Assembly: GCF_004770895.1 (NCBI RefSeq)
Contig: NZ_RQHS01000019.1
Span: forward strand, 1 to 64,000
Origin: Leptospira dzoumogneensis
Lineage (GTDB): Bacteria > Spirochaetota > Leptospiria > Leptospirales > Leptospiraceae
Length of the DNA: 64,000 nt
Reading direction: 5' to 3'
How positions within the stretch are numbered: position 1 is the first letter of the stretch; each line of letters opens with the position of its first letter. Below the pieces are notes generated by a model. That model saw only the letters and a program-made list of their open reading frames with translations. It ran no database searches and had not been told where the DNA came from. A program made the position numbers and the translations under genes. Positions 37,088 through 45,926 of the stretch are shown here, piece after piece.

Positions 37088-38398
37088 TCATTTCCCAAAA
37101 ATGGAGGTCCTGGCCCATACCAATCCGCTTCCTAAGATCAAAACAAAGATCCCGAACAAGACAGGATGCTGCCAGGCGGATACTGCCAACACTATCGAAG
37201 ATAGAATAAGCGCGATAGAAGGTAGAAGTTTCCCTCCCGGAACAATAAATGGTCTTTCTCTATCCGGTTGTTTTTTTCGGAGAACAAAAAAACTGATCAT
37301 GGAACAAAAGTATAAAAGTAAAGCTCCGAATGCGGACAATGTGATCAGCTCCGATGTTTTTCCGGTACATAATGCGGCGATCCCGAATGCAGTATTCGCA
37401 ATCAATGCGTTAGCCGGGGTCTTGAATTTAGGATGGATCTTTCCGAAAAATTTAGGAAGAAAGTTCGCTCTTCCGAATTCAAAACTGGCTCTTCCCCCCG
37501 CCAAAATAATTCCATGAAAGGATGCGATCAGACCGAACAAGCCGATCGTAATCAAAAGATGAAATGCCCAACCGGACTCTCCATATAACTTTCGTAATGC
37601 GAGAGGCAGGGGATAATCCGAAGCTGCTGCACCAACTTCAGGATACACGATCATCTCCCATCCACCTACTCCAATGGAAGAAAAAAATACCAACCCACAG
37701 AGTACAACCAAGGTAGCTAATGCAGATCCGAATCCGATCAGAATATTTTTTTGTGGATCTTTGGTTTCTTCCGCGACATTTGCCACTCCTTCTATCGCCA
37801 GAAAAAACCAGACCGCAAATGGTAAGGACGACAAGGCTCCGGTCCAACCGTTAGGCAATGGATTGGAGGAAAACTTCTCCCAAGAAAAACTAGGAAGTGT
37901 AAGTCCTGAAAATAAAAGTAATTCAAAAACCGCTAATATAGTAATTCCAAACTCGAATGAAGCTGCAAATTTTACTCCCAATATATTCAAACCCGTAAAG
38001 AGCAAGTAAGCGACTATTGCGATCCAAATCGGATCGACTCCCGGCAAAAATAAAGAGAAGTAGGCCCCGATGGCGGCGGCAATCGCAGGAGGTGCAAATA
38101 AAAATTCTATCAACTGAGCGGTGCCTACAAGATAGGCCCAAGCATTTCCGAGAGCTTCTCTACCATAGTCGAATGCTCCTCCCGCTTTGGGGATCATACA
38201 TGCGAGTTCTGTGTAACTAAAAGAAAAACAAACATATAGCAGAATGATCAGTAAGGTGGCAATTCCTAACCCCAATGTTCCGCCTACCGGTAGACCTAGG
38301 TTCCAACCGAAATACATGCCTGAAATTACGTATCCTACTCCTAAACCCCAGAGCAGCCAAGGTCCCAGGGTCCGACTGAATTCTTCTTTAGATTCCAT
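37088..38398 (-). CDS. Ethanolamine permease (APC superfamily)
   Basis: 436 residues with about twelve hydrophobic helices. The APC pattern is visible at the start (LGPWLLWGLGVGYVISGMYFGWNLGLPVGG), and SYTELACMIPKAGGAFDYGREALG and FAVWFFLAIEGVANVAEETKDPQKN are typical of the ethanolamine permease branch (Eat). It probably imports ethanolamine for EutBC. It starts 97 bp from the divergent ilvD, with no riboswitch I can see in that short gap. Confidence 0.88.
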   Translation of the reverse strand: MESKEEFSRTLGPWLLWGLGVGYVISGMYFGWNLGLPVGGTLGLGIATLLIILLYVCFSFSYTELACMIPKAGGAFDYGREALGNAWAYLVGTAQLIEFLFAPPAIAAAIGAYFSLFLPGVDPIWIAIVAYLLFTGLNILGVKFAASFEFGITILAVFELLLFSGLTLPSFSWEKFSSNPLPNGWTGALSSLPFAVWFFLAIEGVANVAEETKDPQKNILIGFGSALATLVVLCGLVFFSSIGVGGWEMIVYPEVGAAASDYPLPLALRKLYGESGWAFHLLITIGLFGLIASFHGIILAGGRASFEFGRANFLPKFFGKIHPKFKTPANALIANTAFGIAALCTGKTSELITLSAFGALLLYFCSMISFFVLRKKQPDRERPFIVPGGKLLPSIALILSSIVLAVSAWQHPVLFGIFVLILGSGLVWARTSIFGK

Positions 38399-38494
38399 CT
38401 CTGGACTTAAATAGCAAAAAGTGTACCTATTCCAAGTTCGTTTCCTCTTTCGGAAAAAACTCGACGTCTAAACTTATACCAGGGAGCATTCAAT

Positions 38495-40351
38495 ATGCCT
38501 CAGTTAAGATCTCGTACTTCCACCCACGGACGCAATATGGCCGGAGCCAGAGCACTCTGGAGAGCCACCGGTATGAAAGAAGGTGATTTCGGAAAACCGA
38601 TCATCGCAATTGCAAACTCATTCACTCAGTTCGTTCCAGGACATGTTCATTTAAAAGACCTAGGACAAATGGTCGCAAGAGAAGTGGAGAAGGCGGGAGC
38701 CGTCGCTAAAGAATTTAATACAATCGCAGTGGATGACGGTATCGCCATGGGGCATGGCGGAATGTTATACTCTTTACCAAGCCGTGACTTGATCGCCGAC
38801 TCGGTCGAGTACATGGTCAACGCTCATACTGCGGACGCGCTTATTTGTATTTCCAATTGTGATAAGATCACACCTGGAATGCTCATGGCAGCTTTACGTT
38901 TGAATATACCGACCGTATTTGTTTCCGGCGGACCAATGGAAGCCGGAAAAGTAAATTGGAATGGAGACATTCGCAAATTGGATTTGGTGGACGCAATGGT
39001 AGAAGCCGCCAACCAAAATGTTTCAGACGAACTAGTAGAACAAATAGAACGTTCCGCTTGTCCTACCTGCGGATCTTGTTCCGGAATGTTCACTGCAAAC
39101 TCTATGAACTGTCTCACCGAGGCACTCGGACTTTCTCTTCCTGGGAACGGTTCCACGTTAGCCACTCATGCGGACAGAAAACAACTCTTCTTAACCGCAG
39201 GAAGATTGATCGTAGAACTTGCAAAAAGATATTATGAACAAGACGATGAGTCCGTTCTTCCTAGAAATATTGCAACACACGAAGCATTCCAAAATGCGAT
39301 GAGTTTAGACGTAGCAATGGGAGGATCCACAAACACAGTTCTACATATTCTTGCGGCCGCCCACGAAGCAGGGATCAATTTCAAAATGCATGATATAGAT
39401 CTCATCTCCAGAAGAGTTCCTTGCGTTTGTAAAGTTGCTCCTGCTACTCAAAAATATCATATGGAAGATGTTCATAGAGCAGGCGGAGTGATCGGTATTC
39501 TTTCCGAGTTGGACAGAGCCGGACTAATCAATAGAGATGTTCCTACTGTTCATTCTTCTACATTAGGAAAAGCTTTGGAAGAATGGGATATCGTTCGTCA
39601 GAACGCAAACTCAAAAGCATACGCATTATTCTCCGCAGCACCTGGTGGAATCCCGACAACGGAAGCATTCTCCCAAGACAAACGTTGGCCTGAACTAGAC
39701 TTAGATAGAGCAAACGGTTGTATCCGAGATGTGGAACATGCGTATTCCCAAGACGGAGGACTTGCAGTCCTTTACGGAAACATCGCACCTGAAGGTTGTA
39801 TCGTGAAAACCGCAGGAGTAGACGAGTCCATTTGGAAATTCAAAGGCAAAGCCAGAGTTATGGAAAGCCAAGAAGAAGCTGTGGCAAAAATCCTTGGTAA
39901 CGAAGTGGTAGAAGGCGACGTAGTTGTGATCCGCTACGAAGGTCCAAAAGGTGGCCCCGGAATGCAGGAAATGTTATACCCTACTTCTTATCTGAAATCC
40001 AAAGGTTTAGGAAAAGCATGTGCACTTCTAACCGATGGAAGATTTTCCGGAGGAACTTCCGGGCTTTCTATAGGACATGTTTCTCCGGAAGCGGCGGCAG
40101 GCGGAGTCATCGGTCTGGTAGAAGAGGGTGATATCATCGAAATAGATATTCCTGACAGATCCATTCACTTAAGAGTGAGTGACGCGGAACTTTCAGATCG
40201 CAGAGATAGAATGAACGATAAAGGAAAAGATGCTTGGAAACCTAAGTCCAGAAAAAGAACGGTTTCCGCGGCACTCAGAGCTTATGCTGCTTTGACAACA
40301 TCCGCTCATACGGGTGCAGTTCGAGATGTAAGCCAAGTAGAACATCAATAA
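38495..40351 (+). CDS. ilvD: Dihydroxy-acid dehydratase
   Basis: 618 residues, matching the E. coli-type enzyme. [15 protein letters not shown] (about 13-27), [18 protein letters not shown] (about 120-137) and [22 protein letters not shown] (about 186-207) hold the Fe-S cysteines. The C-terminal [20 protein letters not shown] is conserved. It dehydrates 2,3-dihydroxy-3-methylbutanoate and the isoleucine analogue, in branched-chain amino-acid synthesis. Start ATG at 38495 follows a GGGAG site. Confidence 0.97.
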   Translation: MPQLRSRTSTHGRNMAGARALWRATGMKEGDFGKPIIAIANSFTQFVPGHVHLKDLGQMVAREVEKAGAVAKEFNTIAVDDGIAMGHGGMLYSLPSRDLIADSVEYMVNAHTADALICISNCDKITPGMLMAALRLNIPTVFVSGGPMEAGKVNWNGDIRKLDLVDAMVEAANQNVSDELVEQIERSACPTCGSCSGMFTANSMNCLTEALGLSLPGNGSTLATHADRKQLFLTAGRLIVELAKRYYEQDDESVLPRNIATHEAFQNAMSLDVAMGGSTNTVLHILAAAHEAGINFKMHDIDLISRRVPCVCKVAPATQKYHMEDVHRAGGVIGILSELDRAGLINRDVPTVHSSTLGKALEEWDIVRQNANSKAYALFSAAPGGIPTTEAFSQDKRWPELDLDRANGCIRDVEHAYSQDGGLAVLYGNIAPEGCIVKTAGVDESIWKFKGKARVMESQEEAVAKILGNEVVEGDVVVIRYEGPKGGPGMQEMLYPTSYLKSKGLGKACALLTDGRFSGGTSGLSIGHVSPEAAAGGVIGLVEEGDIIEIDIPDRSIHLRVSDAELSDRRDRMNDKGKDAWKPKSRKRTVSAALRAYAALTTSAHTGAVRDVSQVEHQ

Positions 40352-40360
40352 ATATTCGAT

Positions 40361-40392
40361 CTCATTAAAACTCGAAGCCCGGTTTTAATGAG
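40361..40392. terminator. Hairpin after ilvD
   Basis: CTCATTAAAAC (40361-40371) pairs perfectly with GTTTTAATGAG (40382-40392) around a 10-nt loop. It lies 10 bp after the ilvD stop. There is no T-run after the stem, so it may be a weak terminator or an mRNA-stabilising hairpin. Confidence 0.55.
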
Positions 40393-40490
40393 ACAGAACT
40401 ATTCCTTTAGTAAGGGAATCGTAAAATAATAAAAGCCGATGTCCGATAAAAAGACTGGAAACCGATCTTAAAAAAGAGTATCTTCTACTT

Positions 40491-41102
40491 ATGTCGAAAA
40501 TTGCCCTCACTCTCCCCTCTGTACAAACTCCCTCTGAACTGATGGATTTCCTGAAAAAGGAATCGGATAATCCGAATTTCGATCTTTGGCTGGACCAATT
40601 GTCCGAAAGAGCAAGATCCGGAGACAAACTGGTTTGGAGCTTTTTATACCAAGCGATCAGAGAGGCGGATTCGGGCAGATTGTCCTGGGGATTTCACAAA
40701 AGACTTCTTTCCGGGATCTTTCATATGCTTTCCCGGATCGGTGATTCTCAATCTTATAGATTATTCATTAATTATGTTAAGTCTTTGGACAGGACTATTC
40801 CGACCGGCGCTTTGGAACTAATCGGAGATTTGATCCCTACATTCAAAGAAATTGATATAGATGAGATCATCTCTATTTCCTCTTTAAACGATCCTTTCAA
40901 ATCAGCATTCGGGATCTATGCATTGGCTCAGATCGTTTTGGAAGACCGTATTCCTGAGGAAAAGATAGAACAAGTAAAATCTTTCTTAAGAGATTATCAT
41001 AATCCGAGCTATTACTTGGATCATCTTGTGGAAAGAACTCTCGAGTTTTTGGAAAGGGACAATTCCGATATTCTGGCTTTCGTGGAACAGCTCGCCAGCT
41101 AA
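40491..41102 (+). CDS. Helical hypothetical protein
   Basis: 203 residues, rich in amphipathic helices, without a signal peptide or membrane segment. A HEAT-like or TPR-like rhythm may be present (SFLYQAIREADSGRLSWGFHKRLL, DPFKSAFGIYALAQIVLEDRI), but no family is recognised. ATG at 40491 is the only sensible start. A bidirectional terminator follows. Confidence 0.65.
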   Translation: MSKIALTLPSVQTPSELMDFLKKESDNPNFDLWLDQLSERARSGDKLVWSFLYQAIREADSGRLSWGFHKRLLSGIFHMLSRIGDSQSYRLFINYVKSLDRTIPTGALELIGDLIPTFKEIDIDEIISISSLNDPFKSAFGIYALAQIVLEDRIPEEKIEQVKSFLRDYHNPSYYLDHLVERTLEFLERDNSDILAFVEQLAS

Positions 41103-41175
41103 ATTACTCGAGCCAGCTTGTTCAAAAATCCGATTTTGCTCCGGCGACCGCGGATAAGAAGAAGGTCCGTTCAAT

Positions 41176-41207
41176 AAAAAAAGGAAGTCTTTCGACTTCC
41201 TTTTTTT
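41176..41207. terminator. Bidirectional rho-independent terminator
   Basis: GGAAGTC (41183-41189), loop TTTC, GACTTCC (41194-41200), flanked by seven A and seven T. It is a textbook two-way terminator between the plus-strand helical gene and the minus-strand acyl-CoA dehydrogenase. Confidence 0.92.
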
Positions 41208-41231
41208 ATTCTTCAGGTTTTGAGAAGAAGT

Positions 41232-42902
41232 TTAAGCAGAGTATTGGTCCATTAGAGATTTTGCAATTACTCTAAGAGCCATAACTTCTTCCGCGCCTTC
41301 AAAGATGGAGAATACACGAGCATCCACGAAATAGCGAGAAACTGCGTATTCTTCCGCGTATCCCATTCCACCGTGGATCTGCATAGCTTCTCTTGTCACC
41401 CACTCGGCAACTTTAGAAGCATAGAACTTGATCAAAGTTGCTTCCATTTGTCCTTTATGGTCGTCTAAAAGTTTTGCTACAGTATTAGTGAACTGGCGGG
41501 AAGCCTGAACGATCATCGCCATACGAGCGATCTTATATTTAGTCAGGTTATAATCGAAGATTGGTTTTTGGAAAACTTGTCTCTCTTGAGCGTAACGAAG
41601 ACCTGCTTCTAAAGCCGCTTGCATCACACCGTTTGCACGAGCTGCAGTTTGGATCCTTCCGCCTGAGAAACCTTCCATTTGGAAATAGAATCCTTTTCCT
41701 CTTCCAGCTTCTCCTCCGATCAGGTTCTCTTCCGGAACAAAATAGTCTTCGAAAGAAACTTCGAAAGAGTGCATACCGCGGTAACCGATGGTTCCGATCG
41801 CTTTACCGGAAATTCTTCCGCCGCCGTCTTGTTTATAATCGAATTCATGACCGGTGAAGCTTGGCTTCTCCGCAAGAACGATAGAAAGACCTTTGTGTTT
41901 TAACTCGGGATCGGTTTCCGTTCTTACAAGTATAAGAAGAAGGTTTGCATATCCCGCAAAAGTACACCAGGTTTTAACACCGTTGATGGACCAGCCTCCG
42001 TCCACTTTTTTAGCGGTTACGGAAACTCCGGCAACATCCGAACCGTAATTAGGTTCTGTTACCATTATACCACCCATCTTCTCTCCGGAAGCGATCAAAG
42101 GAAGCCACTTCTCTTTTTGAGCGTCGGTCCCGCCTTTTAATAATGCTTTAGAAAGGATTTCTGGACGAGTGATCAAAGATCCTGCGATCCCCAAAGATCC
42201 TCTGGAAAGTTCTTCAGTAACAACAAGCATGGAAATATTATCCGCTTTATCGTTAGGCTGTAATCCACCGTAAGTTTCAGGAATACAAAGACCGAAACAT
42301 CCCATGTCTCTTAAACCTTGGATAATCTCTTCTGGAACGATATCATCGTGGCGGTGAACATGCTCCGCTTTAGGAGCTACCACTTCTTCCGCGAATTGTT
42401 TGAAAGTTTGGCGGAACATTTCGTGGTCTTCGCTCAGACCATAAGCTCCGAAACTTCCGGAAGAAGCGATCAAGTCGGCGATATGATTATAGTTTTCGAT
42501 CGCACTGGATTCTTCTAAGAATTTGTTAGTAGAATCGTCGAATAATTTAGAAACCAGTTCTTGTGTCGAAATTCCATACTCGGAAGCTCTGGAACTGAAC
42601 TCACTGCGGATATGAGAAACGGCCTCTGCAGCAAAAACCTGAGCCATCAATTTTTCAAGCTCACCTGTTCCGAGAGAATCGTTCCAAGCGTAATCGATGA
42701 AGTTTTCCGCGATCTTTTGTTCGGAGGTCAACCAAGCGATTTGGTATTGTACGAATTGGTTTTGGTCCATTTTGGAAACGGAAACTTTTCCATTGGAGCT
42801 GCATTTAGCCGCCAGGGCCTTGGTTACTTGTTCGATTATTGCTGAAGACTTGCTTAAAGCCTGTTTTGCCGCCGAAGAGTCCGTCGGAGCTTTCGTTGCC
42901 AT
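41232..42902 (-). CDS. Acyl-CoA dehydrogenase with long N-terminal extension
   Basis: 556 residues from the ATG at 42902 (an ATG one codon earlier is possible). An N-terminal helical region of about 170 residues precedes the dehydrogenase. The core then starts EDHEMFRQTFKQFAEEVVAPKA and has GIMVTEPNYGSDVAGVSVTA (substrate/FAD loop) and WSINGVKTWCTFAGYAN. The C-terminal domain has MQIHGGMGYAEEY and FSIFEGAEEVMALRVI, where the catalytic Glu and FAD contacts occur. It likely acts in beta-oxidation, leptospires using fatty acids as their main carbon source. The N-terminal extension is unusual and of unknown role. Confidence 0.88.
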   Translation of the reverse strand: MATKAPTDSSAAKQALSKSSAIIEQVTKALAAKCSSNGKVSVSKMDQNQFVQYQIAWLTSEQKIAENFIDYAWNDSLGTGELEKLMAQVFAAEAVSHIRSEFSSRASEYGISTQELVSKLFDDSTNKFLEESSAIENYNHIADLIASSGSFGAYGLSEDHEMFRQTFKQFAEEVVAPKAEHVHRHDDIVPEEIIQGLRDMGCFGLCIPETYGGLQPNDKADNISMLVVTEELSRGSLGIAGSLITRPEILSKALLKGGTDAQKEKWLPLIASGEKMGGIMVTEPNYGSDVAGVSVTAKKVDGGWSINGVKTWCTFAGYANLLLILVRTETDPELKHKGLSIVLAEKPSFTGHEFDYKQDGGGRISGKAIGTIGYRGMHSFEVSFEDYFVPEENLIGGEAGRGKGFYFQMEGFSGGRIQTAARANGVMQAALEAGLRYAQERQVFQKPIFDYNLTKYKIARMAMIVQASRQFTNTVAKLLDDHKGQMEATLIKFYASKVAEWVTREAMQIHGGMGYAEEYAVSRYFVDARVFSIFEGAEEVMALRVIAKSLMDQYSA

Positions 42903-43052
42903 CATTTGTTCCTACCGATTATTGGGAATATTACTCAAAATACTATAACCTGGGGCCGTTTCGGCCTGTCATTTAAGTTTTTGAACCAAAGTCTCGGGAA
43001 GAAATGAGACAGAATCAAGGAAGAACGGGCCTTCTTCCCTCCAATGGAAGCC

Positions 43053-43068
43053 TGTAGGAGTTCCTACA
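43053..43068. repeat. 16-bp intergenic palindrome, copy C
   Basis: TGTAGGAGTTCCTACA is the exact reverse complement of the copy at 103-118. It is about 150 bp upstream of the acyl-CoA dehydrogenase start and 50 bp beyond the stop of the coiled-coil gene at 43120. Confidence 0.7.
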
Positions 43069-43119
43069 ATCAGCTAATGTGATTTTTTGAAAGTGGAGGA
43101 AAATTTATTTTAGTTGGTT

Positions 43120-43380
43120 TTAATTCTGTTCTTGGTTCTTCACCAGAGAAGATCTGATCTTTAGCAGGTTATTCCGGATCCTTCTTTTTTGGTCATCAGT
43201 CAGATGGATCTCTTTTCTTTCCGCTCGATCCAAAACCAAACTTGCCTTTTCCACAAACTCAACAGCCGCGTCACTCGCAGATTCTCTCTTTTGCTGCTTT
43301 TCTTTAAAGAGATCCAAAGCCTTCTGGACCTCTTTAAGTTGTTCAGTGACCGAAACGATTTCTTCTACAGGGGAACTCAT
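43120..43380 (-). CDS. Small coiled-coil protein
   Basis: 86 residues, almost wholly helical and charged: VTEQLKEVQKALDLFKEKQQKRES, then AERKEIHLTDDQKRRIRNNLLK. It lies 12 bp after the mltG stop. The length and helical character recall small exonuclease VII subunits, but the XseB motif is not visible, so I do not assign it. Probably cotranscribed with mltG. Confidence 0.6.
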   Translation of the reverse strand: MSSPVEEIVSVTEQLKEVQKALDLFKEKQQKRESASDAAVEFVEKASLVLDRAERKEIHLTDDQKRRIRNNLLKIRSSLVKNQEQN

Positions 43381-43392
43381 GATTACACTCCT

Positions 43393-44412
43393 CTATTCGT
43401 AAAGAACGTCGATGTACTTTTTCTTAGCTTCGGCATGTTCTTTAAAACTTTTAGAGAAGTAATGGAATCCGTCCGGTTTTAATAAGAAGAATAGATACTC
43501 GGTCTTACTAGGCATTAGCGCCGCTTCCAAAGAAGGTTGTCCCGGATTGGAAATTGGACCAGGCGGATATCCTTTATTCATATAAGTATTATAAGGAGAA
43601 ACGATCTTCAGATCTTTTTCAAAAATACGAGGATGTGGTTTATCAAATAGATATTGGATGGTAGCACAAGACTCCAAAGGAATATCCTGCTTCAGACGAT
43701 TTAAGAATACGCCCGCCATCAAAGGTCTTTCTTCATTCTTCTTAGCTTCTCTCTCTACCACGGAAGCAAGTACAACGATCTCATGTAGTTTTTTAGGATC
43801 TAATTCCTTAGCGCCCGGGACCTTCTCCAATCTAACATAAAATCTTTTGATCATCATTCTCGCGATCTTATCCACGGGAAAATTCACTGGAACACTATAA
43901 GTCTCCGGAAACAGATAACCTTCCGCATTATTTGCAGGAATTTTAAATTCTCTTAATAATTCGGTTCTGGAGGCGGCATTCAGAAAGTCCGCTCTGGATT
44001 TAATTAAGTTTTTCTTAACTAGTAGATCTCCGATCTGGCGGTTATTATACCCTTCCGGAACCGTAAAAGTAACAAGTTTTACTTTTCCTTCTGTGATCAC
44101 TTGCAGGATCTTACGTGCGTCCATGCCATCGTTGATCTCGTAAAGACCTGCTTTGATCTTTCCTGCGGACCTGGTTGCCTTAATTAGAAAAAGGAAATAT
44201 TTAGAGGATTTTAATAATCCGTTCTTGGAAAGATTTTCAGTAACTTCGGAAGGAGAATCGCCGGGCTCTACGATGATGTCCACTTTTACCTGGCCGGCAC
44301 CTACCGCTCCCCCTTTGATATCATCCACAACAAAGAAGGCTATAATTCCCAAAAGGACAAGTATGCCTAATAAAACAATGGATCTTCTCACAAATGTATT
44401 TTTAAAAATCAT
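43393..44412 (-). CDS. mltG: Endolytic murein transglycosylase MltG
   Basis: 339 residues. One N-terminal membrane helix (about 11-29) and a LysM-like N-domain (VEPGDSPSEVTENLSKNGLL, FTVPEGYNNRQIGDLLVKK) are followed by the YceG/MltG fold. The motif NAEGYLFPETYSVP (about 172-185) and the catalytic-Glu region VLASVVEREAKKNEERPLMAGVFLNRL (about 214-240) are diagnostic. MltG cleaves nascent glycan strands near the septum and synthesis machinery, setting chain length. The active site is periplasmic. Confidence 0.95.
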   Translation of the reverse strand: MIFKNTFVRRSIVLLGILVLLGIIAFFVVDDIKGGAVGAGQVKVDIIVEPGDSPSEVTENLSKNGLLKSSKYFLFLIKATRSAGKIKAGLYEINDGMDARKILQVITEGKVKLVTFTVPEGYNNRQIGDLLVKKNLIKSRADFLNAASRTELLREFKIPANNAEGYLFPETYSVPVNFPVDKIARMMIKRFYVRLEKVPGAKELDPKKLHEIVVLASVVEREAKKNEERPLMAGVFLNRLKQDIPLESCATIQYLFDKPHPRIFEKDLKIVSPYNTYMNKGYPPGPISNPGQPSLEAALMPSKTEYLFFLLKPDGFHYFSKSFKEHAEAKKKYIDVLYE

Positions 44413-44464
44413 AACCGCATCTGCCTCGTATTTCTATCGGCGAAATTTCCTTTTTACGGAACCT

Positions 44465-45010
44465 CTACTTCCCTAAAAAAGGGATCTCCGGAACTAAGTT
44501 TTTAGTCCCAGTTCTATCCTGCTCTCTGAAAAAACAGGAATAATACCCTTCGTGACAGGCTGCACCTTCCTGTTCCACTTCGTACACAACAAAACTTCCG
44601 TCCTTTGGGGCTAAGATCCTTTTCAACTTTTGGATATGTCCGGAAGTATCTCCTTTTCTCCAAATCTGGTTCCTGGATCTGCTGAAATAAATTCCCATGG
44701 ATTCTTTTTTGCTCAGCTCTAAACTTTCTAAATTGGAGAATGCCTGCATCAAAAAGAGACCCTTCTCATCTTTAGTGATCACAGGGATCAAATCATTGGA
44801 AAATTGGAGGCCGTCGAAATCGGAGATCTCCACCAATTCCTTCTCTGCAAAGTCGGGATGAGAAATAAGTACGGTGTCTTCGTCGCAGTCTATAAAAGTT
44901 TTCACGTTAGTCGGAATATCATTGCGGAGAAGGTCCCATTCTGCTTGGGTCATCCTTCTCAATTCCGAAATTTTTCCGGGTTGTCCCCCGGCCCAAATAA
45001 TAGTAAGCAT
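44465..45010 (-). CDS. Divergent phosphoribosyl-AMP cyclohydrolase (HisI)-like protein
   Basis: 181 residues against about 130 for typical HisI. The C-terminal part reads like HisI: LMQAFSNLESL, GIYFSRSRNQIWRKGDTSGHIQKLKRI (about 106-132), and EQEGAACHEGYYSCFF (Cys152, Cys159). However the Mg/Zn motif DCDxD expected after KRI is replaced (APKDGS, 134-139; only Asp137 retained). A DCDED appears instead in the N-terminal extension (41-45, FIDCDEDTVLIS). It may be an altered cyclohydrolase or a paralogue with a new role. No other his gene is nearby. Confidence 0.7.
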   Translation of the reverse strand: MLTIIWAGGQPGKISELRRMTQAEWDLLRNDIPTNVKTFIDCDEDTVLISHPDFAEKELVEISDFDGLQFSNDLIPVITKDEKGLFLMQAFSNLESLELSKKESMGIYFSRSRNQIWRKGDTSGHIQKLKRILAPKDGSFVVYEVEQEGAACHEGYYSCFFREQDRTGTKNLVPEIPFLGK

Positions 45011-45099
45011 TCTTTTCCTACATAAACCAAGGACCGACCGTAACCGTCAAGAAAGGTGAGACCTTGAAAATCCTCCAAGGCCTCGACCTAGTAAGGATG

Positions 45100-45453
45100 T
45101 TATGCCGCTTCTTTTTCTCTCCTATCTCCGAAGCTGTCGAATCGGACCTCGTCCGCTATTACTTTGACCTTAGAACGGGATTGGCCTTCTTGATTTTTCC
45201 ATCGGTCCTGTTTTAAATGGCCGATTACTGTTACCTTTTTTCCTTTTTTAAGATATTCAGAACAATTTTCAGCCAGCCTTTCCCAGACTTCCACGTCCAC
45301 ATAGGAAACATCGGATTCTTCTCCTTCTGTCCTTTTGTAGTTATGGTTTACTGCCACTGTAAAATTTGTGACTGACTTTCCAGCCTGGGTCTTCTTTAAA
45401 TCCGGATCAGCGGTTAAATAACCGTCCAGAACCGTAAGTGATAGATTTTTCAT
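45100..45453 (-). CDS. ssb: Single-stranded DNA-binding protein
   Basis: 117 residues from the ATG at 45453, for which AGGAGGAG is better spaced than for the ATG two codons upstream. An OB-fold SSB core is clear: LDGYLTADPDLKKTQAGKSVTNFTVAVN (about 8-35), DVEVWERLAENCSEYLKKGKKVTVIGHL, and a terminal strand DEVRFDSFG. It lacks the Gly/Pro linker and acidic D-D-I-P-F-type tip that bacterial SSBs use to recruit repair partners, ending in RREKEAA. It may be a specialised or short-form SSB. Confidence 0.9.
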   Translation of the reverse strand: MKNLSLTVLDGYLTADPDLKKTQAGKSVTNFTVAVNHNYKRTEGEESDVSYVDVEVWERLAENCSEYLKKGKKVTVIGHLKQDRWKNQEGQSRSKVKVIADEVRFDSFGDRREKEAA

Positions 45454-45595
45454 AAACATTCTCCTCCTGGGGGAATATAGGAGCTACGTGTAGTAGAATG
45501 TTTACTTTGCTTGTGATTTTTTTGGATTTAACGGACCTTCTCTCGGAATTTTGATTCCGCGAGATCCCCTTTCGGGTGTTTAGAAAGAGAGGTGA

Positions 45596-45617
45596 CGGGC
45601 CCAAAAACTCGGGCCCG
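45596..45617. terminator. GC hairpin after the putative anti-sigma gene
   Basis: CGGGCCC (45596-45602) pairs with GGGCCCG (45611-45617) with an 8-nt loop that contains five A on the plus strand (five T on the minus). It begins 7 bp after the minus-strand stop at 45624. No T-run follows the stem, so strength is uncertain. Confidence 0.5.
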
Positions 45618-45623
45618 ATCTAT

Positions 45624-45926
45624 TTATTCTTCTAGAGTGGAGAGGTAAGATTCGCCTTCTAAAATGGAAGATACACCAAGATAATATTCATCTTCAGTGT
45701 TGATTTGTCCGGCAAAAGAATACCAGCCGATAGAAATGCCCAAGAGGAGAGCGGCCGCTACCGCTAATACATTTCTGATCGGGAATTGAACCAGCTTTTT
45801 AGAACTTTCTTCTTTTGTGTATCTGTCGATCACACAAGAAGCTAAATTCTTGGACCAGTTCGGATCCGATTTCCTTTTTTCGATCTCTTCCTTCATTGGC
45901 AGACAATCTTTTAATATTTTCCCCAT
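45624..45926 (-). CDS. Putative anti-sigma factor
   Basis: 100 residues. A cytoplasmic helical part (MGKILKDCLPMKEEIEKRKSD) precedes one transmembrane helix (about 52-70, VLAVAAALLLGISIGWYSF) and a short acidic periplasmic tail (EDEYYLGVSSILEGESYLSTLEE). It overlaps the sigma gene by 16 bp. The topology and coupling are those of small ECF anti-sigma factors, although no zinc-binding HxxxCxxC motif is present. The role is inferred from context. Confidence 0.6.
   Translation of the reverse strand: MGKILKDCLPMKEEIEKRKSDPNWSKNLASCVIDRYTKEESSKKLVQFPIRNVLAVAAALLLGISIGWYSFAGQINTEDEYYLGVSSILEGESYLSTLEE

Noticed and set aside
38399..38494. Possible cobalamin riboswitch upstream of the ethanolamine permease
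   Set aside because: The gap to ilvD is under 100 bp, too short for a B12 riboswitch, and no B12-box-like sequence is visible.
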